64,000 nt of DNA from Lathyrus oleraceus (lineage: Eukaryota; Streptophyta; Magnoliopsida; Fabales; Fabaceae). A model generated the notes under the pieces. The model was not told the origin of the DNA, searched no databases, and worked only from the letters and a program-made list of their open reading frames with translations. The position numbers were made by a program, and so were the translations under genes. The stretch spans positions 127,122,854 to 127,186,853 of the forward strand of contig NC_066579.1 in assembly GCF_024323335.1 (NCBI RefSeq), in the 5' to 3' direction. This document shows positions 32,400 through 44,409 of the stretch, in pieces (within the stretch, counting starts at the first letter, position 1; every line of letters starts with the position of its first letter).

Positions 32400-33480
32400 T
32401 ATAAATAACCAGCTTCATTCTTCTTCTCATTTTATTTGCTCACACATCTCTTTGACCTTCTTGCACAGAAAAATCCTTCACTTTCTCTTGCAAAAAAAGC
32501 TACTAACTTCCACAATGGCAGCCAAAACTTTAACTTCAAAGTTTGACACTAGGAAGAATCCTTTGGCATTCATGATATTACCATAAGAAAACAATCAAGG
32601 TAGGGATTTTGTACCCGAACCACCATTGCTAAAGGAGAATATCTACAACTGGGTGAACCAAGTACTTATCCCTTTTTCTTTATCTGGAAAACTCATTGCA
32701 TTCTTAGGGCCTTACCCAACCGCAAAGTCGCATTCTGGGAAAGTTAAGAACTTCTTTCCAGGTTACCCAGTTATAATGCCTTCAATGTTCAAACAATGTG
32801 CGCTCGATCTGTCTTTTATGGACAAACATGCACGTGTTTTTAGATCTACTCCTCCAACCCAGAATAAAGGTTACCTCGCTTGGCTCGACAAAGTTCATCC
32901 CTAAAGAAAGAAACAATGGAAAGAATTACATATCTATGAAATGATCAACATCTCTAGAACAGGTCCTAGATACAATCAACCATGTTGTTAGCGTCGATTT
33001 TTTTTCTAGGAAGGTTCGACCAACACCTTTTAATTCCCTTGTGGTGTGTTAACACCAACTTTATTCGATGTGGCATCCATCACATGACTAAACCCTCTAG
33101 GTGAATTTACTCAGACCTCAGAGACAACCAATGAATTCACTACCAAACGATTTAGTTTCAAGAATTTTATCATTGATAATCACAACAAGAAAACTGCAGA
33201 AGTCTCCGACCAGGAGCACATTTCCTTTTTAACCCTTTGGCTTTCCTACTATGTTTTGTGCTCTGGTTCCTTACAAGTAGATAAGAAATTTGTACCTTTA
33301 ACTATTTAGCTTCATGAGGGTCGAAAGATTTCATTAAGTAAACTTGTATTGACCAACCTTTATCAGTCACTTGGTAAAGCTTCCTTCAAGCTGAAACATC
33401 TTCCTGAGACTAATAAATCATTCATGCTTTCTGGTCCCTTATGGCTTCTACAACTCTAGCTAAATGCCACATTTGAGCCA
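32400..33480 (+). pseudogene. Antisense plant-mobile-domain ORF of the old element, with promoter
   Basis: Opposite to the element, a TATAAATA box at 32400 and a 110-bp pyrimidine-rich leader precede an ATG at 32515. The frame gives MAAKTLTSKFDTRKNPLAFM, one TAA at 32584, then continues in the same frame to 32904 (LKENIYNWVNQVLIPFSLSG ... YLAWLDKVHP). After a frameshift, pieces resembling the QWKELxIYEMI and TPTLFDVASIT motifs of the plant mobile domain are visible to about 33110. Tat-lineage elements are known to carry an antisense ORF just upstream of the 3' LTR, which fits this position. The product is broken; its function was never clear. Confidence 0.65.
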
Positions 33481-33544
33481 AAACGTCAAATAACTGAATC
33501 CCAAGCTTTGATAGAACAAACTGGATGCAGAGCCATCGAAGGAA

Positions 33545-34323
33545 CTATGACACTCCCTCACGAATCACATTTATGAAATACATAAAACTGTTTGTTGAGT
33601 CGACCACCTTTGCTTCTACTATGGCTCCTTTTGTGGACCGATGTGTCGTCCCATCTTGGTTCAAAAATAGATTTCCTGGTGTATCACCCTCAACCTGCAC
33701 ACAAAAAACACATTTAAGAGGGTTCATTTTGAGTTCGTATTTCCTCATCCTTTTGAATGAGTGTCGCGGGTGGTTAAGATGACCATTTCCCGACGCAGAT
33801 TTAATGATTATATCATCAATATATAATTGTATAAACGTCTCGATATAATCAGAAAAAATAGAATTCATCACCTTCCAGTAAGTTTCCCCAACATTCTTTA
33901 ATCCAAATGGCATCACTACCCACTCATAGGTGCCTAAAGTTCATGGGCATCAAAATGTCATCTTTGGCTCATCTTCATCTGCAATAAAAATTTGGTTATA
34001 ACCATAATAAACATAAATCACACTAAGATATTCAAAACTGTCTACTGAGTCAACCAACATCTCAATGACAAGCATTGGGTATCCGTCCTTTGAGGTTATA
34101 ACATTCAGATCTCTGAAATTGATGCACACCCTCAACGTTCCATTTTCTTAATTATTGGAACGATATTCGCAATCCATTCGACATGCCTTGCCGTTCTTAT
34201 GAACTTTATTTTTATGAGTCTTTTGTTCTCCTCCTTTATCTTGAACCTGACGTCTGATGTAAACCACCTAGGCATCTGCTTGACCGGATTTTTTCCCGAC
34301 TTTGTTGGCAGTTTTAACTTCAC
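33545..34323 (-). pseudogene. Reverse transcriptase remnant
   Basis: Three pieces in different frames: NPVKQMPRWFTSDVRFKIKE and VEWIANIVPIIKK (34132-34323), RVCINFRDLNVITSKDGYPM ... YYGYNQIFIADEDEPKMTF (33950-34135) and MMPFGLKNVGETYWKVMN ... LYIDDIIIKS ... LKMNPLKCVFCV (33545-33916). The catalytic YIDD box is kept. At least two frameshifts separate the pieces. Downstream RNase H and integrase are missing. Confidence 0.85.
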
Positions 34324-34919
34324 CTATTCTCTGCTCAAACCTAGCATCTCATTATAATCCTAAGAAAATCAATATTTAAATTCATGAAGTACTGAATTAA
34401 GTCGGCCTTTTGATAGTTCCATTGACCAAATATTTTTTTTCAAGTGGACCCTAAGGCTGCATCTTTGTAGTAAACGCGACAAGATCCTTCTCAAAGCCCA
34501 AAGGCTCATCATCATATATGTAGTCGAGCCTCTAGTCTTTTCAACCATCATTTTATGGGCATGTTGCTTGCAGCTCCTCGACTGGTGTCGGTCCAATGCT
34601 TATCCTTTGACTTACTTCAAACACTTCTAACGCATTGGCTTCGACAACCATGTGTGGTATGTCAGCCTACAAGGCCTCTTTTAATATGTTCTCGACTACG
34701 TAAGCCGGGATTTATTTCAATGTATCAAATTCAGACATCGTCATCAAATTCATCGTCCCATCCAGTTGGCCATATTGTTCCATAAGTCCTCTCACCCATG
34801 ATTTCTCTTTCTTGCATGAAGCCATGGGTTGGATGGAGTCTCAAAGAGTAAAATCTTCTAAAGGCATGTAAGCAAACCTTGCTGGTGTGCAAGGTTCACC
34901 TCTTCCATGTAGTACCTGT

Positions 34920-36660
34920 AAGGTAAAATATGCCTAGTCCTTATTTTAATGATGTCAAACCTCTCTAGTCACCCGCAATGTGTATTTGGATAATATCATC
35001 ATAGCATAGAAAGCATTCATCCTTTAACATGTTCAAAATATAAGTTCAATGTGTCCAAGCATATAAGAGCATATCTTATATATGAATCATGCACTTAATT
35101 ATGGTAAATATCCTAGGTTCATAGGAGATTGGTTTAAATTGGTCATAATACGTTGTAAAACTCATTTTTGGGAGTTTAAGCTCTGTGAGTCGACTCATGA
35201 CTCGGAGCAAAACCTTCGGGTCTGAACAGGTCGAGTTACAGGTCGACTCAATCCTAGGAAACCTGAATGAGTCGACTCATCCACTCCTTACGTCGACTCA
35301 TTTCCCATTTTCATTTGAACCATGTTGCCACGGTTCCAAACAGGTCGAGTCATAGGTCGACTCAACCCTGAAATAAACTTTGTTTGAGTTGACTCATCCC
35401 CTATTTGAGTCGACTCATCGCCTGTTTTACATAATTTTCTGTTGTGTAACTTTGCAAAATATTTTTGTTATGTTAGTTATTTGGTCCAAGCATCATATAA
35501 ATATTCATATGTCTCTTCTTCATCAAATTAACAAGAAAAGTGAAAGATATACACCAATGTGCTCATCATCTTCATTCGCCATTGCATTTCTCAATAATCA
35601 CACATAATAATCTTTGTTGAGCATTGTGCATTGCATTTGTGATAACGTTCAAATAAGATTGGATTATCTTAGTTTGGGTTGAGACTTTGTGTGGGTTTTT
35701 CTTGAATAAAACCCTTGAGGTTTTGTCCTCCAAGAATTGGGGGTTTTGCACTAACCTTTGCTTTGCAGATTCAGCCGAGTGAAAAGTTTGAAGAACGGAA
35801 GGTTCGGTCAAACAAGTAGCGATAAACGAAGGATTGTGAAGAAAGCTTAGAGTTGAAGCGACTTGCGTTCGAAATCAGCCGAGCTGAAGTGTTGGAGAAC
35901 GTGGTGTTCTTACAATAAGGTAGCGGTAACTAGAGGTTTGTTCGAAGCGCTTGAAGAACTTGGTTCAACTCGAATCAATGGGAGAGAATGGAATAGAATA
36001 TGCAACAACTCTAGGGGTTAATTGGTGGTGATCATTTGTTATCTTGTATTGACTTTGCAACGTGTTAATAAAAACATCTCAATTCTAGATTTAGAATTGA
36101 GGGCAGACGTACCCTAAGCGAGGACGATAGGGGAACTGCCTCACCAAATTCGATCTTGTTCTCTCTATCTCTTAACTCTTTAAATTATGCATTAATTATG
36201 TTTTGTGTGAAATTAATCGTAAAATCAATATCGCTTGATTGGTGTGCATAGTAATTGTTCGATAAATTGTTGCAATCACTTTGATTGCAACTGAGTAAAA
36301 TTCTGCACATTCAATTTGAGTGAAATTGAAACTTGGTGTGGAGTGCACACCAAGTGTTCGATAAAATTAATCTCATACAAACTTGATACTATGTTAATTG
36401 ATATCTTATTGTGTTAAGCATTATTAGAGGTAACGATATCAAGGATCATAGTGGTTAATCGATTGATTTAGATAGGGGTTGATAATCTCTATCTTAAGTA
36501 ATTCCATTCGGTTTCACGCATATCCGATCTTTCTATTAACGGATCGTTTAGATAATTACAATCTAGGGTGCTTCTGCAACCGTTGAAAACACTTTTAAAA
36601 AGCGCTAAAGTTTAAAACTGTTCTATTCAACCCCCTTCTAGATCGGTACCATCGTCTAAT
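34920..36660. mobile_element. Probable solo copia-type LTR (boundaries approximate)
   Basis: A 1.7-kb block without coding capacity interrupts the old element between RT and protease. Its right end (TTAAAACTGTTCTATTCAAC followed by CCCCCTTCTAGATCGG) looks like the 3' end of Maximus/SIRE-type copia LTRs. A TAGTA near 34912 and another near 36659 may be the target duplication, though canonical TG and CA ends are not matched to it. It contains TGAGTCGACTCA palindromes (35186, 35268, 35406) and partial copies. No internal copia coding region is seen, so a solo LTR is likeliest. Confidence 0.5.
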
Positions 36661-36835
36661 AGTATCCTTGGTCTGCTTCGATATTCTCGACTATCCCATC
36701 ATTTTTCCAGATTGCTATTCTTTGATGAAGTGAAGACGGTACTGCTCCCACTCCATGGATCCATTCTCGGCCTAAGAGTAAGTTGTAGGTAGCCTTTGAT
36801 GCTATAATCATAAACATTGTGGGTCGAGTTATAGA

Positions 36836-37105
36836 TCATGTTGTTATATCAACTTGGATAACCCTCATAGTTTGTATTATCTTCCCCTCATAATTTGAGA
36901 GCACCATGTTATAGAGCCTCAAGTCTGTGTCAAACTTTCCTATTTTTCCCAACAAGAAATCGGGCATTAAGTTAATAGTTTCCCCTCTATCTACTTTTGC
37001 ACTTATAAACAGGGGTTTCAAATGAATTTTCATCCCCTCATGAGGCCTTTTGAAAAACATGTTTTGTTCTTCAATACACATGTTATCCATCATGAAATGA
37101 CACAC
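36836..37105 (-). pseudogene. Aspartic protease remnant
   Basis: An 89-codon piece with FISAKVDRGETINLMPDFLL, a degraded retropepsin motif. The catalytic triad reads D-R-G where D-[TSG]-G is needed, so it would be inactive even if expressed. It lies between Gag and RT pieces of the same old element. Confidence 0.7.
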
Positions 37106-37833
37106 TAGTTTGTGCTAAGCCATCTCTTCTTCCTCATAATCTTCAGGTTCAACAACTTATGTTACACAATCGTACTCCCTAGGGAGTACATATACCATGT
37201 TGCACAACACGCCAAAATCATCTTCCGATCCATAGTAGAAATTGTCAGTCACTAACTTGTCCTTCTTCGATGGTAATTCTTCTTTCGCCTTTCCTTCGAC
37301 TGACTTGTTTTAGGAGAAAACAATTATCTCCCCACTAGTTTCTTCACCTAGTCTTTCACTTAATTTTGGTATGTCTAATTATTACTTGATTATGCATCTT
37401 CCTTATATGTTTTTTTCTTTCTCTGAAATCTCCTCCATTGAATTCTTAACATTTGGTTTTTCCCTTTATAATTACTGGGACCATATGAACGCCTCTCAGA
37501 CACCTAAAAATTCTCTCGATAAGTCATGGATGAACCTCGATCAATTTCGAAATTCCTCCACTTCTGATTCACGGACTGTTGTCCTTTTCCAAAAGGTTTC
37601 ATCCATCTTCCCTGGGGAGCATTGGACGTTGGCATGTAAGTACCAGGCTTACCTTTTTGTTGGGCAGGGAATTGTTTCTTCTTCTGAGGGACCCCCTCTT
37701 GTCGAAATAAAATTGAGGCATATTTTTCCTCCAGTTCTCCTTCTTCTTTGCCTACTGGATGCTTTCGACCTTCTTTACAGCCTTTTTATCAAACACCGCA
37801 CTACATTGAGGACACATCACCACTTCTAAATCT

Positions 37834-38974
37834 TTAGCTTTGCACTTGTGGAGAAATTCTAGCAACCTCTCCAACCTTAGGGTACACAACCCCAGTCTGA
37901 TTCTCACTTTCGAACTCAACCATATCGAAATCCTTAGTAATTTCGACCATGTTGATTGTTATAGGCCCCACATAACTAGCATCCTTAACTTGTAGCGGAT
38001 CAGAGTCAATCTTCATTGGATCTTTGTATTTAGAAAATTTCAACCTTCATTCGTTCAATGCATTCTGAACAAGATTCCTGAAAATAAAGCATTCTTAAGT
38101 CTTATGCCCTAGAGAATTATGATATTTACACAACTCTATTTACTTTCTTTGTTCTAATGGTGGTAATTTTGCGCCTGGTGGCACTAGAACTTGACCATCT
38201 ACGAGCAATAAGTCAAAACTCTTATAGCATTTGGTCACGTCGAAGGTATAGGTTTTCTTAGGGAATTTATCATTTTTCTCAGGTTCAGAAGGATTCTTCC
38301 CATTTGCAGGTGTAAGCAACTTACACACATATAGGGGAGTTGGCTTTAACTCAGCGACATCAACCTTAATTTCTTCGAAATGGTTGTATTCGACATCTGA
38401 TGTCAAGTCATTTTCTTCCATTTCGATGAAGGCCACATGTTCCTTCTTACCGTTGTTTACTCTTGCTTTCTCAGCCGTTTGACCTGTCAAACTCTATCGG
38501 TCAACTGAGTCATATCTCTCAGATATTGTGTATCTAATTTCTTCCTGATAGAGTAATTTAATCCCCCAACGGCCATTTCAACTAACTCGTGCTCAGGAAC
38601 TTGAGTAAACCATCGTGTCTTTAATAATCAGAATCAATTTAAGTAATCGTCAATTGATTCATGAACTTTCATTTCACACTTGACAATTCTTTCAGACTAA
38701 TCTTGGATTTCTCCATGTAAAACTGCTCATGGAAAAGCCTTTCCAATTGAGTCCAATCATTGATGGAATGGGCATGGAGGGTTGTAAACCAGATAGAGGC
38801 ATTTTTTGTGAGAGAACTAGGAAGATATCTCATCCTTAAGTTCTCATTATTTGCTATGTCTCCCGCCTCGATCAAATATCGGGTAATATGCTCGACGGTA
38901 GACTCATTTGTATCACCAGCAAATTTGGTGAACTTAGGGACTTTCCATCCCCTTGACAATTCAATTTGTAACAC
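37834..38974 (-). pseudogene. Gag remnants of the old element
   Basis: The piece at 38669-38974 is a clear retrotransposon Gag domain (GWKVPKFTKFAGDTNESTVE, NASIWFTTLHAHSINDWTQL, ERLFHEQFY). Pieces at 38140-38490 (AELKPTPLYVCKLLTPANGK, SFDLLLVDGQVLVPPGAKLP) and 37834-38043 are downstream Gag linker regions. They are separated by stops and frameshifts. Confidence 0.8.
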
Positions 38975-39743
38975 ATATTCTGATAGAGGGGATGTATAAT
39001 TTAGCCTCTATAGGCATATATTCACACCATTTTGAGCCATTATTCGTTCGACAATGGTTGCAAGGTTATTTTCTCCCAACAAATTTCCTTGTCGAACTTG
39101 GTGAACAACTTGATCAGCGTCTTGGTTCAATTAACCATTATGACAGGTTGACGTTTGACTCCCCTAGGTACCTCTTGTTCGACTACCTGGGGCATATATT
39201 GTTGCCCCTGATTTACCGTGTTTTCCTCCAATGTTAACCCTTCATTTAGAACTTTCCTAATGACTTAGGATTGTACAATGGGTCGAACTTGCGCTGGTGA
39301 AGCACCAAAAACATCAACAATTCAATTCATTTGAGTTGTCAACTATTGGTAACTTTGATTCGTGTTTTGAATCAATGGGTTAAATATAGTACCCATTTGT
39401 TGGGTAAGAGTATTGACCATTTCATGGTTACTCCCATCCATCTGTTGTCGCATTACCATTACAGAATTTTACGTAAACATTGGCATTTCTTGGGAAGCAA
39501 ATCACATTCCCATATGGGGTGGTATAGTTTGATTATGGTTACCTATGGCCAACCCAGACGCCAATATTGGCGAATACGCATTTGCAGCATTATCAGCGAA
39601 CATTGAAGGATTAGTATGTAGGCTCGCCATCACTGATGTTGGCATTCCATAAGATTGTTCACGCCCCAATATAGGCATTATAAAACCTATCACAAAAGGC
39701 CTATATTATGTCGCCATAATTGGTCTAGGAGTCACTAGGTGAC

Positions 39744-40898
39744 TAAAGGGTAAAATATTGTCCCTTCTTGCATGGTTAGTAGCATAACCGTTGTTGGCGG
39801 TATTTACATTGTTTACACATAATATTAAAAATACATTATAAAATCTGTTTCCCAATGAGAACTTTTATTTTCCATGCCCAAGTCCCATGAAAAATGCTAG
39901 AGATTTATTTCCTTATGATAATTTTTGTTTTCTGCACTTGCAATCCATCCTAGAGGTCTGTAGTAGAAACTCATGATCAAATGGAAGGTGGTGAATATCT
40001 CTTCCAACAGATGTTCATCAAAACTTTTCCAACAGATCTCTAGGGTAAAATGACGTTTGATAAATATCTCTTTGGGGAGGCTACATATAAGTTAATCTTA
40101 GGGTAAAATTTATTTAATGAGTGTTTTTATAATAAAATACGATTATTAAACACCTTAGTTTTATTATAAAACTGAGGTGAATAATTCCTTTTTTAAAATT
40201 ACATTGTTTACACAGAATATTAAAATACATTATTTACAACAAATCTTCGGTGATATCCAAAATTTTTTGAAACAAGAATGATTTTTTGCACTTGCAATTT
40301 ATCAACCGAGTACTCTTCAAAGGTTGAGCTCCCTTATTTAACGGAGGGTTATTCCAAAAATACAAAAACGACAACATCAACATCATTATGTGAGATAGAT
40401 TGCAAGGACAGAAAAAAATGTTTTGTTCAAGATAAGAGAACATTGAAGATTTTTTCTGCCTTGCAATCCATCCCAAAGAATGATGCTTGCGAGTTTGGGG
40501 CGGCTTCATATTCGTAAGGATTAGAGTAAAATCTGTTTAACGAGTGCTTTTATAGTAAAATCTTATTATTTTATGCATCGATTAAATAGAAAACTAAAGA
40601 GTTAGAACATTTTGTTTACACTTATAAACAAATAAAATCATAAACTGTGATAGCTAGGAGTTGAAGCTTGTACTGAGTTGTTTTTTCACCTCGGTGTTTT
40701 GAAAATCCAATGGAATATATGGTTTTTTATTTTTTAAAATAATAAAAAATAGAGCACCTTGCCTTTATACCTCGGTTTTCTATTGTTCGGGGTGAAAGCT
40801 TCGTCATGAAAAACGTTATTTGTTGTAGTGCTATGGGTGACTGAAGGGGGAAAAACGTCCCTTCTTGCACGGTTAGTGGCGTAACCATTGTTGACGGT
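39744..40898. mobile_element. Insertion flanked by a 67-bp duplication of gag leader sequence
   Basis: Sequence at 39744-39810 (CTAGGTGACTAAAGGG ... GTTGGCGGTAT) is repeated with about 80 percent identity at 40831-40898. Between them lies AT-rich DNA with CACTA-like subterminal motifs (CACCTCGGTG near 40688, ACCTCGGTTTTC near 40771) and the end TTGTTGTAGTG, the complement of CACTACAAC. A short direct duplication lies inside it (39808 and 40198, TTACATTGTTTACACA). A non-autonomous CACTA-like element is possible, but a matching opposite end was not found. Confidence 0.4.
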
Positions 40899-41170
40899 AT
40901 GGCTATTGTGCTAGCAATCGAAGGGATTGGCTCAGTCGACGTCGTCGTGACCGTGCCTGCCCCAATAGTATTAGAGGGTTGTTCTCAATTGTTATTTATG
41001 AGAATAAAAATTCTTCTTACGTATTTCCTCGTAGGTTTCCTAATTTCTCTCTTAGTTATCATACCACTCCTCAATCTCATGCACACTCACAAAATGAGAA
41101 GTTAATGAAATGAAGAACTTAAAAATGATACTTTCAAATTGAAAACTAGAAATTCACAAAAAAAAAAAGG

Positions 41171-41190
41171 TTCCATTGGACGTGCCAATT
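41171..41190 (-). other. PBS of the old Ty3/gypsy element
   Basis: Directly next to the LTR, on the minus strand, TTGGCACGTCCAATGGAACC, with the paralogous site at 31285-31304 reading TTGGCATGCCCAATGGGACC. The position fits a primer binding site; the tRNA was not identified. Confidence 0.6.
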
Positions 41191-41973
41191 TGTTTACCGG
41201 TGAATTTGCTAAACAAAACAAGTTTGTATTAATACTTAAAGGATTAAACTCAAAAATATCATGGAACATATTTGTGTGAATTATGACTTTTGAACATGTT
41301 GCTATTGAAATCGAAATGCAGTTTTTGAAATATAATGATCTGAACTTGAGTGAAATCTAAACGTAAAAGCTTTGCAAATAAAGTGACTAAAATCAAAACG
41401 TAAAGACTTTAAAGGTAAAAATGACAGAAAGTTACTTAAATGCAAGAATGACTTGAATGTAAAATGCTTGAAATTTATAAATGAGGAACGCATATGTACA
41501 TATTTCCTCACTCGTTTCTCAACGCACAAATACTTTGAGTTCGCAGGATTTTTAGTACAAATTCTGAACCTTACAACATAAGCAAACATCTACTTATTTA
41601 CTAGTTTAAAATAACTACCCACGACGGTCGACTAGGTACATCGTGCCACGTTTCGCCTCCATGCAGTTGTTATCTTCGACAGACTTCCACGTGTATATGA
41701 ATAACCACCTGATTCTATCCAAATCTGCCTCATTCGACTAATCAAAATAACCAACTAAAATATTGGAAATTTCACTAAGTCCAGAATCCACAAAGACTCA
41801 TTTATTCTTACTACAGGATTCGACTGATAAACTGCCAAACCACCTTTCAAAGGGTTGAAATGTATCAACTCATCTTATGGTCTCGACTGGCCATGTTTAA
41901 CTCCAAACCTCACCATGACATGTCCTTATATCTTACTTACCATTAACGTCCATGTCGAAAATCTGAGGTAACA
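41191..41973 (-). repeat. LTR of old Ty3/gypsy element, right copy (783 bp)
   Basis: Runs TGTTTACCGGTG...GAGGTAACA on the plus strand and pairs with 31305-32088. It is the 5' LTR of the minus-strand element. Its right edge abuts a mobile-domain pseudogene, whose frame it truncates. Confidence 0.8.
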
Positions 41974-43630
41974 AGTGCATGCCAGAAGGAGCAAACTCAT
42001 GGGGAGTTCTTGGAATAATTTGTATGTAGCCAAACAGGCGCATCACTCGCTCGGGAAGATAGAGATACATAAGAGATACCTCACTTCCCATCCATCTAGA
42101 GTATAAGGAAATGACGTCAAACTGATGTGCCTGGATGTGACCCTCGTATGGGAAAAAGAAAATGTTAACTGGTACCATACGGTCAAGAGAGATTCTGAAT
42201 GGCTCAAATGCACCATTCCCCATGTACGAAACAATAGCGGTTGCATGAGGCCAGTTATGTGTAGTTATGCGCAACTTCAAACCTGATGATGTGAGGGAAG
42301 TGGGAGATGATCAATCTCTAAAAATGGTTCAGATACAATATTAATAATAAGTGTAACAAATTAATTATAAAAATATTAGTAACAAGAAATTATCGTAAAT
42401 AGCGTGCAACACCCCATCATCTGCTTTGTCTTTCCAAGACAAGCCCCGCCCAGCTTCGAGTACAGGTATACCAAACAGGCGGCCCCCAGTTATAATCATG
42501 AATAGCACTCAGGTCTGTGAAGTACTTAAGGTAGACCACGTCGATATATGTTGCACTTTTGTCCACAAACATGGACGTGTCAACCAACAACAAGAGGTAA
42601 CACATGAATGTGCAATGTCGGTGGTACTCAACATGCACATCATCACCTTCGACATCCAAGGCCCAAGACAGGTATTTTTTATAAAGGTTTTCCAAAAATC
42701 TAAGCCGTGTATGAGCACGTCTAGTGCGAGTTGCCTCCTCTTCCGCCTTACCAAAGTCATTCCCTAACAGGATAACCATCAGATCGACCCCTTCCTTTCA
42801 CCCGATCCTCCCATTGTTCAGTAATATCCCCCTGATGGGAAGATGCAGGAGGCATGAGACGTCATCCAAATTCATGGTCATCTCGCCTATAGGTAGGTGG
42901 AAATATGACGTCTCTGAGTGCCACCTCTCTACAAAAACTGTCTACATGTCGTGTTTTATGGTCATGTATGTAGAAGAACATACAGCGGCAAGACCAGAAT
43001 AACGGATAACATCAACGAACCAAGAAGTAGTGGGTTGTGGAAACTCCAATATCTTCCTTCTGTGGTTAATCATTTTCAAACAATCGCTCTCCTGTAAAAA
43101 GAAAACATAAGCATCAGTATGGATTTAATTAGTTGACAACATATGTATTGCAAAAGAAAAGTAATATACCTCTCCATGTCATACATGCTTACAAGTATGC
43201 TCTGCATTATTATAAAGTAAGAAGGTTTCAAATATCCAGCAATATGGATTTAATTAGTTGACAACATATGTATTGCAAAAGAAAAGTAATATACATTTCC
43301 ATGTCATACATGCTTACCAGTATGTTCTGCATAATTATAAAGTAAGAAGGTGTCAAATGCCCCTTCTGGATAACTCTCTAATGGGTCATCCAAATCAGAT
43401 TCCTCATGAGCTTCAGGGACTTCAGACTCAACAGGGGTCTCAGGAACCTCAGGTTCTGCTGCATCATATGCATGAGATGCTTGAGAGAGTCGGCTATGAG
43501 AGCCAGACGATCGGAGCTGCGAAGTAGATGCAGCATCAAATGAGTTATCAGCAAGTGGTCCTCGTTGCGGCTCTCTCACGTTATACCGATGCATTTTGGG
43601 ATACACACCCGAGCCTAATACACATAACAT
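41974..43630 (-). pseudogene. Plant mobile domain (MAIN-like) gene remnant
   Basis: Pieces in order on the minus strand: an Asp/Glu/Pro-rich segment (43304-43630), a mobile-domain core (42417-42779, NLYKKYLSWALDVEGDDVHV, CTFMCYLLLLVDTSMFVDKS, VVYLKYFTDLSAIHDYNWGP) and a C-terminal part (42000-42280, YSRWMGSEVSLMYLYLPERV, RLFGYIQIIPRTPHEFAP). This is the family often mislabelled serine/threonine phosphatase 7 long form, and is frequently linked to transposons. Introns may separate the pieces, but the end is cut by the LTR at 41973 and a 125-bp tandem duplication interrupts the 5' part, so it is treated as broken. Confidence 0.65.
43119..43368. repeat. 125-bp tandem duplication
   Basis: Two copies begin ATGGATTTAATTAGTTGACA (43119 and 43244) and run to AAGTAAGAAGGT..TCAAAT. 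They differ at only a few positions. The duplication lies in the mobile-domain remnant, probably across an intron-exon edge. Confidence 0.85.
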
Positions 43631-43689
43631 GTCCGGAGAAATTCATAAAATCCACCAAATCACCCAATTTTTTTACTGAGTACAATTCG

Positions 43690-44360
43690 GAGATGCATCT
43701 TTAAACAAACCTTGTATGGTCTCATATGGCAGTAATCCAATTTATGCCCTAATAGTTCCAAAAAATCTCATTGCATATTGTTCTAACCTACCAATTTCAT
43801 TTACACTACTACCTAAAGTGCCTAAAACAGCTAATGTATCCTAAAAAACTAACTACAATTCAAAACATAGAAAGAAAATAAAATTTGAAAAACTTACCAA
43901 ATGAAATTGATTGATGAGAAGGATAAGCATGGATGTTATGAGATGCTAGAAAGAAGGAGAATGGCTACATTAATGCTTCAATGCAAAGAAGAGATGCTTC
44001 AATGTTTGGGAGAGGCAGAGCTCAAATGAGTTATTTTAGAGAAATTTTTAGAAAATGAAGAAGGAGGAATGAGGGAAGGTCTGACACAAGATATGAAACA
44101 AAAGTGTCAAGAGATGCATCTCTGGACCACCCACACATTTTTGAATAAATGGTGTTTACAGAGATGCATCTTTTGACACACTCTTTACACATACAGAGAT
44201 GCATCTTTGGACCACCCACACATTTTTTGAATAAATGGTGTTTAGGAAGATGCATCTTCGGATGCACTTTTTACACATACGGGATGCGTCTATGGATTAA
44301 ATTTTAACAGTAAAAGGGATTTAGTTTGAGAAATGGAAAAAATAGATGCGTCCGAAAATG
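43690..44360. repeat. AGATGCATCT palindrome cluster
   Basis: The 10-bp palindrome AGATGCATCT occurs near 43693, 44114, 44160, 44201 and 44250, with related forms (GATGCGTC) near 44284 and 44345. Two copies lie in a roughly 88-bp tandem unit (GGACCACCCACACATTTTTT, AATAAATGGTGTTTA) at 44111 and 44199. No gene is seen. Confidence 0.75.
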
Positions 44361-44409
44361 CATCTTTAAACATTAGGGATATTATGAATTCTCACGGTGA
44401 TGTGGGAGT

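Larger units (their letters stand above)
32089..41190 (-). mobile_element. Degenerate Tat-like Ty3/gypsy element, internal region
   Basis: Reading from right to left: PBS (41171-41190), Gag pieces, a protease remnant, RT pieces, an antisense ORF, then PPT and the left LTR. No RNase H or integrase is recognisable. Many stops and frameshifts and later insertions (a copia-type LTR at about 34.92-36.66 kb and an insertion at about 39.81-40.83 kb) show that it is old. Stretches 33500-33540, 37110-37830 and 39240-39740 lie between recognisable pieces and are element-derived without clear frames. Confidence 0.75.
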
